A stretch of DNA of 64,000 nt, taken from Psychroserpens luteus (lineage in GTDB: Bacteria > Bacteroidota > Bacteroidia > Flavobacteriales > Flavobacteriaceae). Of this stretch, positions 32,640 to 41,934 are shown piece after piece; within the stretch, counting starts at the first letter, position 1, and every line of letters begins with the position of its first letter. The notes beneath the pieces are model-generated. The model was not told the DNA's origin. It saw only the letters and a list, made by a program, of their open reading frames with translations, and made no database searches. The position numbers were made by a program, and so were the translations under genes. The stretch spans positions 186,001-250,000 of the forward strand of contig NZ_JADILU010000001.1 of the NCBI RefSeq assembly GCF_015319355.1, given 5' to 3'.

Positions 32640-35600
32640 ATGAGACTTTTCACTACACTTTTGTGCCTTTTTCTCTTCGGAAATTTAAGCACCTTAGAAG
32701 CTCAATCTTTTGAAGAATCACAATACGACGCACTAGAATATCGACTTCTTGGGCCTTTTCGTGGCGGAAGAAGTGCAGCAGTCACTGGAGTTCCTAATAA
32801 ACCTAATTTGTATTATTTTGGAGCAACAGGTGGAGGAATTTGGAAAACACAAGATGGTGGACGCAGTTGGGAAAATATTTCCGATGGGTTTTTTGGCGGA
32901 AGTATTGGAGCAATAACAGTTTCAAAAAGCGATCCTAATGTCTTGTATGTTGGAGGAGGAGAGAAAACAGTTCGTGGTAATGTGTCTTCAGGTTATGGGA
33001 TTTGGAAAAGTGTTGATGCTGGGAAAACGTGGACTTCCGCAGGACTAAAAAATTCACGTCACGTACCAAGAATTGCAGTAGACCCTACAGATCATAATGT
33101 GGTGTATGCTGGTGTTCTTGGTAATATCTACAAACCAACACAAGAACGAGGTGTTTATAAAAGTACAGATGGTGGAAAAACGTGGAAAAAAACATTATTC
33201 GCTAACGAAAATGCAGGTGTTGTTGATTTATTGATAGACCCAACTAATCCAAGAATTCTCTATGCTTCAACGTGGAGAATTCAACGTACACCTTATAGTT
33301 TGAGTTCTGGAGGCGAAGGTTCTGCATTATGGAAAAGTACAGATAAAGGTGAAACTTGGACAGAAATATCTACTAAAAAAGGATTTCCAGAAGGTACACT
33401 TGGGATTATGGGAGTAACGGTTTCACCAGTGAATAACCAACGTGTATGGGCAATTATTGAAAACAAAGATAAAGGAGGATTGTATCGCAGTGATGATGGT
33501 GGAGAGACTTGGAATCAAGTCAACAGTGAGCGTAAATTGCGACAACGTGCTTGGTATTACACAAGATTATATGCAGATACTAAAGATGCAGATGTCGTTT
33601 ACGTATTGAATGTACGTTACCATAAAAGTACAGATGGCGGAAAATCATTTGACACCTACAATGCTCCTCATGGAGATCATCACGATTTATGGATTGCACC
33701 AGAAGATCCAAACCGAATGATTATTGGAGACGATGGTGGAGCACAAGTGACTTATGATGGTGGTGAGACGTGGAGTACGTATCACAATCAACCAACATCT
33801 CAGTTTTATCGTGTGACTACAGATAACAGTTTCCCATATCGTATTTATGCTGCTCAGCAGGATAATTCAACTGTGAGAATTCCGCATAGAACAGATGGAC
33901 GTTCAATTTCCGAAGATGATTGGGAAAATACAGCAGGAGGAGAATCGGCACATATTGCTGTCGATCCAGAGGATAATGATATTATTTATGGTGGAAGTTA
34001 TGATGGTTTTTTAACCAGAAAAAACCATAGAACAGGAACCGTTAGAGCAATTAATGTTTGGCCAGACAACCCAATGGGTCATGGAGCAGAAGGTATGAAA
34101 TATCGTTTTCAGTGGAATTTCCCTATTATATTTTCTAAGCATAATCCAAATCGTCTGTATACATTTTCACAACACGTTCACGTGACCGAAAATGAAGGTC
34201 AGAGTTGGGACATTGTTAGTCCGGATTTAACACGAAACGATCCTGAAAAATTAAAATCTTCAGGAGGACCAATTACTCAGGATAATACCTCTGTAGAATA
34301 TTATTGCACCATTTTTGCAGCTCAAGAATCTCCAATTACCGAAGGTTTATTGTGGGTTGGTAGTGATGACGGATTAATTCATATGACTAAAGATGGTGGT
34401 CAAAATTGGGAAAATGTTACTCCTAAAGGCATGCCAGAATGGATGATGATTAATAGTATTGAACCAAGTGCTTTTGATGCAGGAACTTGTTATGTTGCAG
34501 GAACTAAATATAAAACAGGTGATTTTGCACCTTATTTATATAAAACTACAGACTACGGAAAATCTTGGAAGAAAATCACAGAAGGAATAAATGAAGAACA
34601 CTTTACAAGAGTATTAAGAGAAGATCCAAAACAAAAAGGTTTGCTTTATGCAGGAACTGAAACTGGGATGTATATTTCTTTTAATGATGGAAAGAACTGG
34701 AAACCGTTTCAGTTAAATCTTCCTATTGTTCCAATAACAGATTTAGCGATTAAAGACAATAATCTAATTGTTGCAACTCAAGGACGAAGCCTTTGGATGA
34801 TTGATGATTTAACTGTTTTGCATCAATTATATGGCAATCCCGATAGCTATTGGGACCGAGAAAATAAATTGTTCAAACCAAAAGATACTTACAGAATGCG
34901 TGGTGGAAGTAGAAGTGGTAGTAAAACGTCTGGTACAAATCATCCTAATGGAGTGATGACGTATTTTAATTTGAAAAATTATGACGTTAAAAATGATGAG
35001 GTTTCCTTAACTTATTTTGATCCTAAAGGAGATACAATAAAGACGTTTTCTACTAAAAATAAGAAAAAAGATAAACTTGAGGTCAAAAAAGGAATGAACC
35101 AATTTGTTTGGGATATGACGTATGATGGTGCCGAAAAATTGGATGGAATGATTTTATGGTGGGCAAGTTTAGATGGTCCACAAGCAATTCCGGGAACTTA
35201 TAAAGTGCATCTTAATATTAATGGAAAAGCAATACCACAATCGTTTAATATTGTTGCAGATCCAAGAGCAGAGAGTACTCAAGCTGATATGGAAAAACAA
35301 TTTATTTTCATAAAAGACATCAATAAAACAATGGATGATGCTCATAAATCCATTAAAAAAATTAGAAATATCAAAAAACAATTGACTGCTTTTGAAACGC
35401 AATACAAGGATAATGAATCTGTAAAGGAGCTTTTGGAAAAGTCAAAAGTACTTAAAGAGCAATTTACTGAAATTGAAGAAGCTTTATATCAAACTCAAAA
35501 CAAAAGTGGTCAAGACCCTTTAAATTTCCCAATTAGATTAACTAATAAATTGGGACATCTAAATTCATTAGTTGGTATGGGAGACTTTGCGCCAACAGAT

Positions 35601-35744
35601 CAGGATATTGCTGTAAAAAATGAGTTAAGTGAGCAGATTAAAACACAATTAGATGCTTTTAATACATTAATTAGTAGTGAAATCACTGCGTTTAATAAAG
35701 CATTCAACAATAAACAATTAAACTACTTATTTGTTGAAGATTAA
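32640..35744 (+). CDS. Exported sortilin/VPS10-like BNR-repeat protein (annotated as glycosyl hydrolase in relatives)
   Basis: A 1034-residue protein with a signal peptide (MRLFTTLLCLFLFGNLSTLEAQ). The first ~740 residues contain many BNR/Asp-box repeats of the kind S/T-x-DGGKTWxx (for example KTQDGGRSWENI, KSTDGGKTWKKT, RSDDGGETWNQV), which form two beta-propellers as in VPS10/sortilin and xyloglucanase-like proteins. The last ~250 residues are a beta domain plus a helical tail. No T9SS sorting domain is present. Despite the common label, catalytic residues of a glycosidase were not identified. It is preceded by a long divergent spacer with a palindrome and likely forms its own unit. Confidence 0.85.
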   Translation: MRLFTTLLCLFLFGNLSTLEAQSFEESQYDALEYRLLGPFRGGRSAAVTGVPNKPNLYYFGATGGGIWKTQDGGRSWENISDGFFGGSIGAITVSKSDPNVLYVGGGEKTVRGNVSSGYGIWKSVDAGKTWTSAGLKNSRHVPRIAVDPTDHNVVYAGVLGNIYKPTQERGVYKSTDGGKTWKKTLFANENAGVVDLLIDPTNPRILYASTWRIQRTPYSLSSGGEGSALWKSTDKGETWTEISTKKGFPEGTLGIMGVTVSPVNNQRVWAIIENKDKGGLYRSDDGGETWNQVNSERKLRQRAWYYTRLYADTKDADVVYVLNVRYHKSTDGGKSFDTYNAPHGDHHDLWIAPEDPNRMIIGDDGGAQVTYDGGETWSTYHNQPTSQFYRVTTDNSFPYRIYAAQQDNSTVRIPHRTDGRSISEDDWENTAGGESAHIAVDPEDNDIIYGGSYDGFLTRKNHRTGTVRAINVWPDNPMGHGAEGMKYRFQWNFPIIFSKHNPNRLYTFSQHVHVTENEGQSWDIVSPDLTRNDPEKLKSSGGPITQDNTSVEYYCTIFAAQESPITEGLLWVGSDDGLIHMTKDGGQNWENVTPKGMPEWMMINSIEPSAFDAGTCYVAGTKYKTGDFAPYLYKTTDYGKSWKKITEGINEEHFTRVLREDPKQKGLLYAGTETGMYISFNDGKNWKPFQLNLPIVPITDLAIKDNNLIVATQGRSLWMIDDLTVLHQLYGNPDSYWDRENKLFKPKDTYRMRGGSRSGSKTSGTNHPNGVMTYFNLKNYDVKNDEVSLTYFDPKGDTIKTFSTKNKKKDKLEVKKGMNQFVWDMTYDGAEKLDGMILWWASLDGPQAIPGTYKVHLNINGKAIPQSFNIVADPRAESTQADMEKQFIFIKDINKTMDDAHKSIKKIRNIKKQLTAFETQYKDNESVKELLEKSKVLKEQFTEIEEALYQTQNKSGQDPLNFPIRLTNKLGHLNSLVGMGDFAPTDQDIAVKNELSEQIKTQLDAFNTLISSEITAFNKAFNNKQLNYLFVED

Positions 35745-35746
35745 CT

Positions 35747-36130
35747 CTGTCACTTCGAGCGGAGTCGAGAAGTAATAAAAAGACAATTATGAAATTCTAT
35801 TACGTTTATATGTTAAAATGTTCAGATGATTCTATTTACACAGGAATGACAAATAGTATTGATAGACGTTTGGAAGAGCATAAATTGGGATTGAATATTG
35901 ATTGTTATACATATAGAAAAAGACCATTAAGATTAATTTATCATCAAGAATTTATGCAGTTTGATCAAGCACAGTTTTATGAAAAAAAAATAAAAAAATG
36001 GAGTCGAAGTAAAAAGTTAGCTTTGGCAAATGAAGATTTTGAATTATTGAAGGATTTATCAATTTGCAAGAACGAAACGAATTATAAAAATTTCGAAAAA
36101 TGAGCATCTCGACTACGCTTGATGTGACAG
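35747..36130. mobile_element. Inverted-repeat-bounded GIY-YIG cassette
   Basis: The ends CTGTCACTTCGAGCGGAGTC (35747-) and GACTACGCTTGATGTGACAG (-36130) are imperfect inverted repeats of about 25 bp (CTGTCA...TGACAG outermost). They bracket one GIY-YIG nuclease gene. The cassette starts two bases after the stop of the BNR gene and ends 60 bases before hemJ. Such GIY-YIG genes with these flanks are frequent in flavobacterial genomes and look like small self-contained elements. Confidence 0.65.
35789..36103 (+). CDS. GIY-YIG nuclease family protein (UPF0213/YhbQ-like)
   Basis: A 104-residue single-domain GIY-YIG protein: YYVYMLKCSDDSIYTGMT carries the two signature segments, R27 in the loop (SIDRRLEEHKLG) is the expected catalytic arginine region, and the helix QAQFYEKKIKKWSRSKKLAL is typical. 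Members of this short group are predicted nucleases, and a few are linked to repair. Here the gene sits alone between inverted repeats, so it may be the enzyme of a small mobile or REP-like element. Confidence 0.9.
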   Translation: MKFYYVYMLKCSDDSIYTGMTNSIDRRLEEHKLGLNIDCYTYRKRPLRLIYHQEFMQFDQAQFYEKKIKKWSRSKKLALANEDFELLKDLSICKNETNYKNFEK

Positions 36131-36189
36131 TTATAATTTATTAAACTGTTATATTTAGCTTCGTCAATGATACTATCAGACAAAACTTA

Positions 36190-36738
36190 ATGGAATACTA
36201 CAACTACATAAAAGCCTTACATCTCATTTTTATAGTGACATGGTTTGCAGGTTTATTTTACATCCCAAGATTATTTGTGTATCAAATTGAATCATTTCAT
36301 AAGCCATCTCCAGAAAAGGAGATTTTAGGAAAGCAACTCAAATTAATGGCTAAACGATTATGGAATATCATCACATGGCCATCAGCAATTTTAGCAACTT
36401 CTTTTGCAGTTTGGTTACTTGTTTTAAATCCAGGTTTGCTTCTTGCACCTTGGATGCATGTGAAGTTAGGGTTTGTTGTATTGCTCATTTTATACCATCT
36501 ACAAACACATCAATATTACAAACAATTACAAAACGACGATGTAAGAAAAACGTCTAACTTCATGCGTCTCTGGAATGAAGGAGCCACTTTTATTCTCTTC
36601 GCGGTCGTGTTTTTAGTAATTCTGAAAAGTGCCATAAACTGGATCTTTGGTGTTGTAGGTATTTTTGTCTTAGGCATTTTATTGATGCTTGGATTCAAAA
36701 TTTATAAAAAAATACGAAGCAAAAATCCAGATGCTTAA
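36190..36738 (+). CDS. hemJ: Protoporphyrinogen IX oxidase, HemJ type
   Basis: A 182-residue inner-membrane protein with about four helices and the HemJ (UPF0093/CopD-like) pattern: YIKALHLIFIVTWFAGLFY with the conserved H11, PRLFVYQ, APWMHVKLGFV with H90 and K92, and MRLWNEGATF near the last helix. HemJ oxidises protoporphyrinogen IX to protoporphyrin IX and uses bound haem. With HemF and HemH here, it supplies the terminal part of haem synthesis; no HemG or HemY is in the window. A possible -7 box TAGCTTCG lies at 36156-36163. Confidence 0.92.
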   Translation: MEYYNYIKALHLIFIVTWFAGLFYIPRLFVYQIESFHKPSPEKEILGKQLKLMAKRLWNIITWPSAILATSFAVWLLVLNPGLLLAPWMHVKLGFVVLLILYHLQTHQYYKQLQNDDVRKTSNFMRLWNEGATFILFAVVFLVILKSAINWIFGVVGIFVLGILLMLGFKIYKKIRSKNPDA

Positions 36739-36783
36739 AAATGGCTTAATTATTGTTACATTTATTGCACTACAAAAGTTGAA

Positions 36784-38238
36784 ATGAAGTTAAACAAACT
36801 GTCTTTACGAGTCCGTATTTTCTTTGCTATGATATTATTGGTGCTAATTGCGTCTGTATTAATTGCAGGTGTAACAATTTACCAATACAATGAAGAAGCA
36901 AGAGATTACCATAAAGAACGATTAGAGCGCAAAGAAGCTGCTATTATTAGTGACATAAACTATGTCATTAGAGAAACAACTTGGCCTGTAGAAACAGAGA
37001 AAGTCCCTTTGATTTTTAAGGATGAAATCTATCGTATTGATGCCATTCATGGTTTGAGAGTTATTTTATATGATTTGGATGGAACGCTTTTAAAATCTTC
37101 AAAAGCTAGTATTACTAAAGATTCAGTTGTGAGCTGTATTGATGTTGATATTTTAAATGCAATTTCAAATGGAGCAGAGCATAGGTTTGTCGTTAAAAAT
37201 CAAAAAAACGGTGAAACTTTTCAATCTTCATATAGATATATTTATGATGTAAGATCTAAGCCATTAGCTATATTAAACTTACCTTATTTAGAGAATGACG
37301 ACTTCCTCAATAAAGAACTTAATGAGTTTTTAGAACGTTTGGCCTACGCTTATGTTTTTATGATGTTAATTGCTATTCTATTAGCTTTATTATTATCAAA
37401 ATACATTACAAGAACACTTAAGACGATTTCAGATAAAATCAATGAAACACGCTTAGAAAAAAGGAATAAGAGAATTGATGTATCTTCATCAAGTGAAGAG
37501 ATTTCTACTTTGGTCAACTCATATAATAGTATGATTGATGAGCTTGAAGAAAGTGCTGTACAATTGGCAACTAGTGAAAGAGAACAAGCATGGAGAGAAA
37601 TGGCAAAGCAGGTGGCTCATGAGATTAAAAACCCGTTAACACCAATGCGATTAAGTGTTCAGAGTTTTCAACGAAAGTTTGATCCTCAGGATGAAAATAT
37701 TCATCAAAAAGTTGATGAATATAGCCAGACGTTGATTCAGCAAATTGATACGTTAAGTTCAATAGCATCTGCTTTTTCAAATTTTGCTAAAATGCCAGCA
37801 CAAAAAAATGAAACCTTAAATGTGGTGAATATTGTTAAGTTAGGGTTGGATATTTTTAGTGAAGATTATATTGTTTTTTCTTCGGAAGAAGATGAAATCC
37901 TAGCCAATTTTGATCGCACACAATTGATACGTGTTGTTACTAATTTGGTTAAAAACAGTATTCAGGCTATTCCTGATGAACAAGAAAATCCTAGAATTGA
38001 AGTTAGAGTGTTTTCAGACAACGAGATGGTTAAAATTACGGTTGAAGATAATGGTGTGGGAATTTCCGAAGACAATGAAATAAAAATTTTTGAACCTAAA
38101 TTCACTACAAAATCAAGCGGAATGGGATTAGGGCTTGCTATGGTAAAAAACATTGTTGAAACTTACAAAGGAAATATTACCTTTACATCTCAACTAGGTA
38201 TTGGAACCACTTTTACGGTTACATTTCCGAAGAAATAA
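36784..38238 (+). CDS. Membrane sensor histidine kinase (NtrY-like)
   Basis: A 484-residue two-component kinase. There is an N-terminal membrane helix (about 11-31), a periplasmic sensing part of about 150 residues, a second membrane helix (about 187-207), a HAMP linker, the dimerisation box with the phospho-accepting H279 in MAKQVAHEIKNPLTPM, and an ATPase domain with N box LVKNSIQAI, G1 VEDNGVGIS and G2 GMGLGLAMVKNI. It lies after hemJ (45 bases). No response regulator gene is adjacent, so its partner is elsewhere. Confidence 0.92.
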   Translation: MKLNKLSLRVRIFFAMILLVLIASVLIAGVTIYQYNEEARDYHKERLERKEAAIISDINYVIRETTWPVETEKVPLIFKDEIYRIDAIHGLRVILYDLDGTLLKSSKASITKDSVVSCIDVDILNAISNGAEHRFVVKNQKNGETFQSSYRYIYDVRSKPLAILNLPYLENDDFLNKELNEFLERLAYAYVFMMLIAILLALLLSKYITRTLKTISDKINETRLEKRNKRIDVSSSSEEISTLVNSYNSMIDELEESAVQLATSEREQAWREMAKQVAHEIKNPLTPMRLSVQSFQRKFDPQDENIHQKVDEYSQTLIQQIDTLSSIASAFSNFAKMPAQKNETLNVVNIVKLGLDIFSEDYIVFSSEEDEILANFDRTQLIRVVTNLVKNSIQAIPDEQENPRIEVRVFSDNEMVKITVEDNGVGISEDNEIKIFEPKFTTKSSGMGLGLAMVKNIVETYKGNITFTSQLGIGTTFTVTFPKK

Positions 38239-38242
38239 TGCT

Positions 38243-38262
38243 ATTCCTGCGAAGGCAGGAAT
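38243..38262. repeat. REP-like hairpin
   Basis: ATTCCTGC-GAAG-GCAGGAAT, a perfect inverted repeat (8-bp arms) five bases after the kinase stop. A second short one, ATTCCC...GGGAAT, is at 38340-38359. They resemble flavobacterial REP sequences and could also act as terminators, but no T run follows. Confidence 0.6.
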
Positions 38263-38374
38263 CTCTTAGTAAATATTCAATAACTATAAATCAAGTGCAA
38301 CACTTTTGTAAAAGTGTTTTTAAAAAATATATTAATAAGATTCCCAATGTCTCGGGAATAAAAATAAATTTTCG

Positions 38375-39157
38375 ATGAGTTACCAAAATATTTTAAGTAC
38401 AACAAATAACGGAATTACAACAATTACTGTTAATAGGCCAAATAAACTTAATGCGCTTAATAAAGCAACTATAGAAGAGCTTCATGGCGCTTTTAAAGCA
38501 GCTAATAAAAGTAAGGACAGCAAAGTTATTATCATCACAGGAAGTGGCGAAAAAGCTTTTGTTGCTGGTGCGGATATTAGTGAATTTGCAGATTTCGATG
38601 TGAAAAACGGAGGAAAATTAGCAGCTAATGGTCAAAAAATTCTGTTTGATTATATCGAAAATCTATCGACTCCAGTTATTGCAGCTGTAAATGGTTTTGC
38701 ACTTGGAGGAGGTTTAGAATTAGCAATGGCTTGTCATTTTAGGGTAGCGAGTACTAATGCAAAAATGGGGCTTCCAGAAGTGTCTCTAGGAGTGATTCCT
38801 GGTTATGGTGGTACACAGCGTTTACCGCAATTAGTTGGTAAAGGTAGAGCTATGGAAATGGTGATGACCGCAGGAATGATTGATGCTAATCAGGCGTTAG
38901 AGTACGGATTGGTTAATCATGTGACTTCTCAAGAGGAATTGATTGCTTTAGCTGAAAAAATTGCTAGTAAAATAATGCGAAATTCTTCTGTCGCAATCAA
39001 AGGAGCCATTAAAGCTATAAATGCAAATTACAAAGATGGCGTTGATGGTTATAAAACTGAAATCAAACAATTTGGTAAATGTTTTGGTACCGAAGACTTT
39101 AAAGAAGGCACTACAGCGTTTTTAGAAAAGCGTAAAGCTGACTTTCCTGGTAAATAA
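38375..39157 (+). CDS. Enoyl-CoA hydratase/isomerase family protein
   Basis: A 260-residue crotonase-fold enzyme. The oxyanion-hole segments GSGEKAFVAGADISEFAD and NGFALGGGLELAMACHFRVAS are intact, followed by GLPEVSLGVIPGYGGTQRLPQ with both acidic catalytic positions expected of a true 2-enoyl-CoA hydratase (the E of the ELAMAC region and the E in PEVSLG). It hydrates 2-enoyl-CoA in fatty acid or butanoate metabolism. It stands alone in front of the radical SAM gene, without a thiolase or dehydrogenase next to it. Confidence 0.94.
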   Translation: MSYQNILSTTNNGITTITVNRPNKLNALNKATIEELHGAFKAANKSKDSKVIIITGSGEKAFVAGADISEFADFDVKNGGKLAANGQKILFDYIENLSTPVIAAVNGFALGGGLELAMACHFRVASTNAKMGLPEVSLGVIPGYGGTQRLPQLVGKGRAMEMVMTAGMIDANQALEYGLVNHVTSQEELIALAEKIASKIMRNSSVAIKGAIKAINANYKDGVDGYKTEIKQFGKCFGTEDFKEGTTAFLEKRKADFPGK

Positions 39158-39243
39158 TTAAAATTTTGTGATTTGTTTATAAGTTAGATCTTAATTGGAT
39201 TTTTTAATATAACATTTTTGTAATTTTACAAAAAATAAACAAT

Positions 39244-40317
39244 ATGTTAAATAAATCAATTATAAAAGGTCGTGGTGCGCAGCAAAATGTACACAACCGG
39301 TTTTTTCAATTGAGCCATGAACAGAGAAATGATTTTTTAGAATATTGTGCAAAAGAAGGCGAAGAGCCAGATAAAAATAAAACGTTATATCTTCCCGTAT
39401 TTCCAAAAACTATAGTCAATAAAGTTAAGAGTCCAGATGTTGGGATGGCATATTCTATGAATATGTATCAAGGCTGTGAACATGGTTGTATTTATTGTTA
39501 CGCTAGAAATAGTCACGAATTTTGGGGATATAGTGCAGGTTTAGATTTTGAACGTCGCATTTTAGTTAAAAAGGATGCTCCAAAATTATTAGAGGCTTTT
39601 CTTAAACGTAAGAGTTGGGAAGCATATCCTATTATAATGTCTGGTAATACAGATTGTTACCAACCTGCAGAACAAAAATTTGAAATCACAAGGCAATGTT
39701 TGGAGGTGTTTTTAAAATATAAACATCCTGTTGGTATTATTACAAAAAACGCTTTAATTCTTCGAGATTTAGATTTGCTTAAAGCGTTGTCTAAAGATAA
39801 TTTAGTAAACGTTAATATCTCAATTACGTCATTATCAGAAACAACGAGACGAATTCTAGAGCCTAGAACAGCAACCATAAAAAAACGTTTAGAAACTGTA
39901 AAGGTTTTAAGTGATAATGGGATTCCTGTTAATGTGATGTTGGCACCAATTATTCCGTCAATAAATAGTCATGAGATTTTACCACTAGCAAAAGCGGTTG
40001 CAGATGCTGGAGCATCTAGTATAGCGCATACCATCGTGAGATTAAATGGTGCTATTGGAGGCATATTTACAGATTGGATTCATAAAACCATGCCAGATCG
40101 AGCAGATAAAGTATTACATCAAATAGAAGACTGCCATGGAGGAACGCTAAACGATTCTAGATTTGGTCAACGTATGCGTGGTGAAGGTCAAATAGCTAAG
40201 CAAATTAATGATTTAGTTAAATTGGCACGACTAAAATACTTTAAAGGAAAATTGATGCCTCAACTCAATACTGAACTACATGAGGTTTATAAGGATGGGC
40301 AGATGCGGTTGTTTTGA
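39244..40317 (+). CDS. PA0069-family radical SAM protein
   Basis: A 357-residue protein with the 4Fe-4S radical SAM motif CxxxCxxC at C78, C82 and C85 (YQGCEHGCIYCYARNSHEFW), followed by a spore photoproduct lyase-like TIM-barrel pattern (IIMSGNTDCYQPAEQK; GIITKNALILRDLDLL; RLNGAIGGIFTDWI). It matches the PA0069 group, whose reaction is not settled; nucleic acid or photolesion chemistry has been suggested for relatives. It is 86 bases after the crotonase gene, and a terminator follows. Confidence 0.9.
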   Translation: MLNKSIIKGRGAQQNVHNRFFQLSHEQRNDFLEYCAKEGEEPDKNKTLYLPVFPKTIVNKVKSPDVGMAYSMNMYQGCEHGCIYCYARNSHEFWGYSAGLDFERRILVKKDAPKLLEAFLKRKSWEAYPIIMSGNTDCYQPAEQKFEITRQCLEVFLKYKHPVGIITKNALILRDLDLLKALSKDNLVNVNISITSLSETTRRILEPRTATIKKRLETVKVLSDNGIPVNVMLAPIIPSINSHEILPLAKAVADAGASSIAHTIVRLNGAIGGIFTDWIHKTMPDRADKVLHQIEDCHGGTLNDSRFGQRMRGEGQIAKQINDLVKLARLKYFKGKLMPQLNTELHEVYKDGQMRLF

Positions 40318-40355
40318 TTTAATAGACCATTCTTTAATATTTAAGGCTATAAAAC

Positions 40356-40384
40356 AAAAAAGCCACTACTTTCGTAATGGCTTT
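40356..40384. terminator. Terminator of tRNA-Asn (and probably of the radical SAM gene)
   Basis: On the minus strand: AAAGCCATTAC-GAAA-GTAGTGGCTTTTTT, an 11-bp stem with one G-U pair, a GAAA tetraloop and a U run. It lies six bases after the tRNA. Read in the other direction it has a hairpin but a poorer T tract. Confidence 0.85.
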
Positions 40385-40389
40385 GTATG

Positions 40390-40463
40390 CTCCTCTTCAA
40401 AGACTCGAACTTTGGACCCTCTGATTAACAGTCAGATGCTCTAACCAACTGAGCTAAAGAGGA
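40390..40463 (-). tRNA. tRNA-Asn (GTT)
   Basis: A complete cloverleaf on the minus strand. The acceptor stem is TCCTCTT/AAGAGGA plus discriminator G. The D arm has AGCTCAGTTGGTTAGAGC, the anticodon stem-loop is TCTGA-CTGTTAA-TCAGA with anticodon GTT, and the T arm is AAAGTTCGAGTCTTT. The CCA end is not encoded, as usual in this phylum. Confidence 0.97.
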
Positions 40464-40550
40464 AGGTTATTTTTCGCTTAAGCGAGCGCAAATATATATT
40501 ATTTTTTAAGTTAGTCAAAGACTTTTTTGAAAAATTTTTTAAAAATTTAT

Positions 40551-41876
40551 CTAAATCCAATCATTAATATTGGCAGACAGCACCATAGCAATTAATAGAA
40601 TAAATCCAACAAGCTGAGCTCGCTCTAAAAATTTCTCATTTGGCGCTCTTCCTGAAATCATTTCATACAATAAAAACATAACGTGACCACCATCTAAAAC
40701 AGGTATTGGTAATAAATTAAGTACACCTAACATAATGGATAGAAAAGCAGTAAGTGCCCAAAAAGCTTGCCAGCTCCATTCGGCAGGGAAAATACTATAA
40801 ATCGCTTTAAAACCACCAACACCTTTATAGGCTCCTGTACTAGGTGTGAATATTTTTTTAAGTTGTACTCCGTAAGAAGACACTTGACTTGTAAACTTAT
40901 CAAAACCTACTACAACACTTTCTCCTAAACCATATTCTTTCTTTACGATATCATAATAGTCTAATTTTTCAAGGTCACTAAAGTTACCGCCTGGCATAAT
41001 ACCTAGTTTCCCATCATTATCAACATTAAGTTGCATTGGGATGGTTTTTCCGTCTCTCAAAATACCAACAGAAACCTGTGTGCCAGAGAATGGTTTTACT
41101 CTACTTTCTAATTCATCAAAATACTTTAAAGGCTCATTATTTATAGAGACTATAATATCTCCAGTTTTAAGATCTTTTCCTTTATTTGCTAAAGTATCAA
41201 TAACAAAATCTACAATAAAAGGATAACGTAAGCCAAAAAAGCTTCTGCTATCTCCTGTACTTAATTGCCCTAAAAAATCTTCTGGTAGTGTGATTTCTTT
41301 TGTTTCGTTATTGCTTAGAATGGTTAATTTTTCAGCTTCAATTAGTTTCTTTCTTATTTCAGAAACCATCGTTACTTTTTCACCATTAATTGAAACAACC
41401 TTATCTCCTGTTTTTAAACCTAAATCTATAAGGATAGGATTTGTAACCGAGTAACCATCTTTTACACTATCTGTAGTAATATCTGTATCTCCATAACCAA
41501 AAGCTAAGAAGACATAAATAACATAGGCAAGTATGAAATTTACAGTAACACCACCAAGCATAATAATTAGACGTTGCCAAGCTGGTTTTGAACGGAATTC
41601 CCAAGGTTTTGGCGGTTGAGCCATTTGCTCCTTATCCATACTCTCGTCCATCATACCAGAGATTTTCACATAACCACCAAGAGGTAGCCACCCAATACCA
41701 TAAACCGTATCTCCAACTTTCTTTTTAAATAAAGAAAACTTTAAATCAAAAAATAGGTAAAATTTCTCTACTCTAGCTCCAAATAACTTAGCTGGTATAA
41801 AATGTCCTAATTCGTGTAAAACGATTAGTAGTGAAAGACTCAGTAAAAATTGAGATATTCTTATTACAAACTCCAT
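40551..41876 (-). CDS. rseP: RIP metalloprotease RseP (site-2 protease)
   Basis: A 441-residue inner-membrane zinc protease. The HExxH motif is H21-E22-xx-H25 in LHELGHFIPAKLFGARVE, and the third zinc ligand is in LLPIPVLDGGHVMFLLYE near the C-terminus. Two PDZ domains lie between the second and third helices (about 130-210 and 215-290, e.g. GDKVVSINGEKV and GDIIVSINNEPL). It cuts transmembrane segments of anti-sigma factors and cleared signal peptides. No dxr or bam genes are next to it here; its neighbour is the tRNA. Confidence 0.94.
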   Translation of the reverse strand: MEFVIRISQFLLSLSLLIVLHELGHFIPAKLFGARVEKFYLFFDLKFSLFKKKVGDTVYGIGWLPLGGYVKISGMMDESMDKEQMAQPPKPWEFRSKPAWQRLIIMLGGVTVNFILAYVIYVFLAFGYGDTDITTDSVKDGYSVTNPILIDLGLKTGDKVVSINGEKVTMVSEIRKKLIEAEKLTILSNNETKEITLPEDFLGQLSTGDSRSFFGLRYPFIVDFVIDTLANKGKDLKTGDIIVSINNEPLKYFDELESRVKPFSGTQVSVGILRDGKTIPMQLNVDNDGKLGIMPGGNFSDLEKLDYYDIVKKEYGLGESVVVGFDKFTSQVSSYGVQLKKIFTPSTGAYKGVGGFKAIYSIFPAEWSWQAFWALTAFLSIMLGVLNLLPIPVLDGGHVMFLLYEMISGRAPNEKFLERAQLVGFILLIAMVLSANINDWI

Positions 41877-41934
41877 GTATCTTAAATCAAAAAAATTCTA
41901 AGTTGCAAAAGTAACGTTTTAGCACGATGTATAC

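Noticed and set aside
32640-35744. Glycoside hydrolase
   Set aside because: The BNR propeller repeats are clear, but no catalytic acid pair of a known GH family could be identified, so the label was kept structural.
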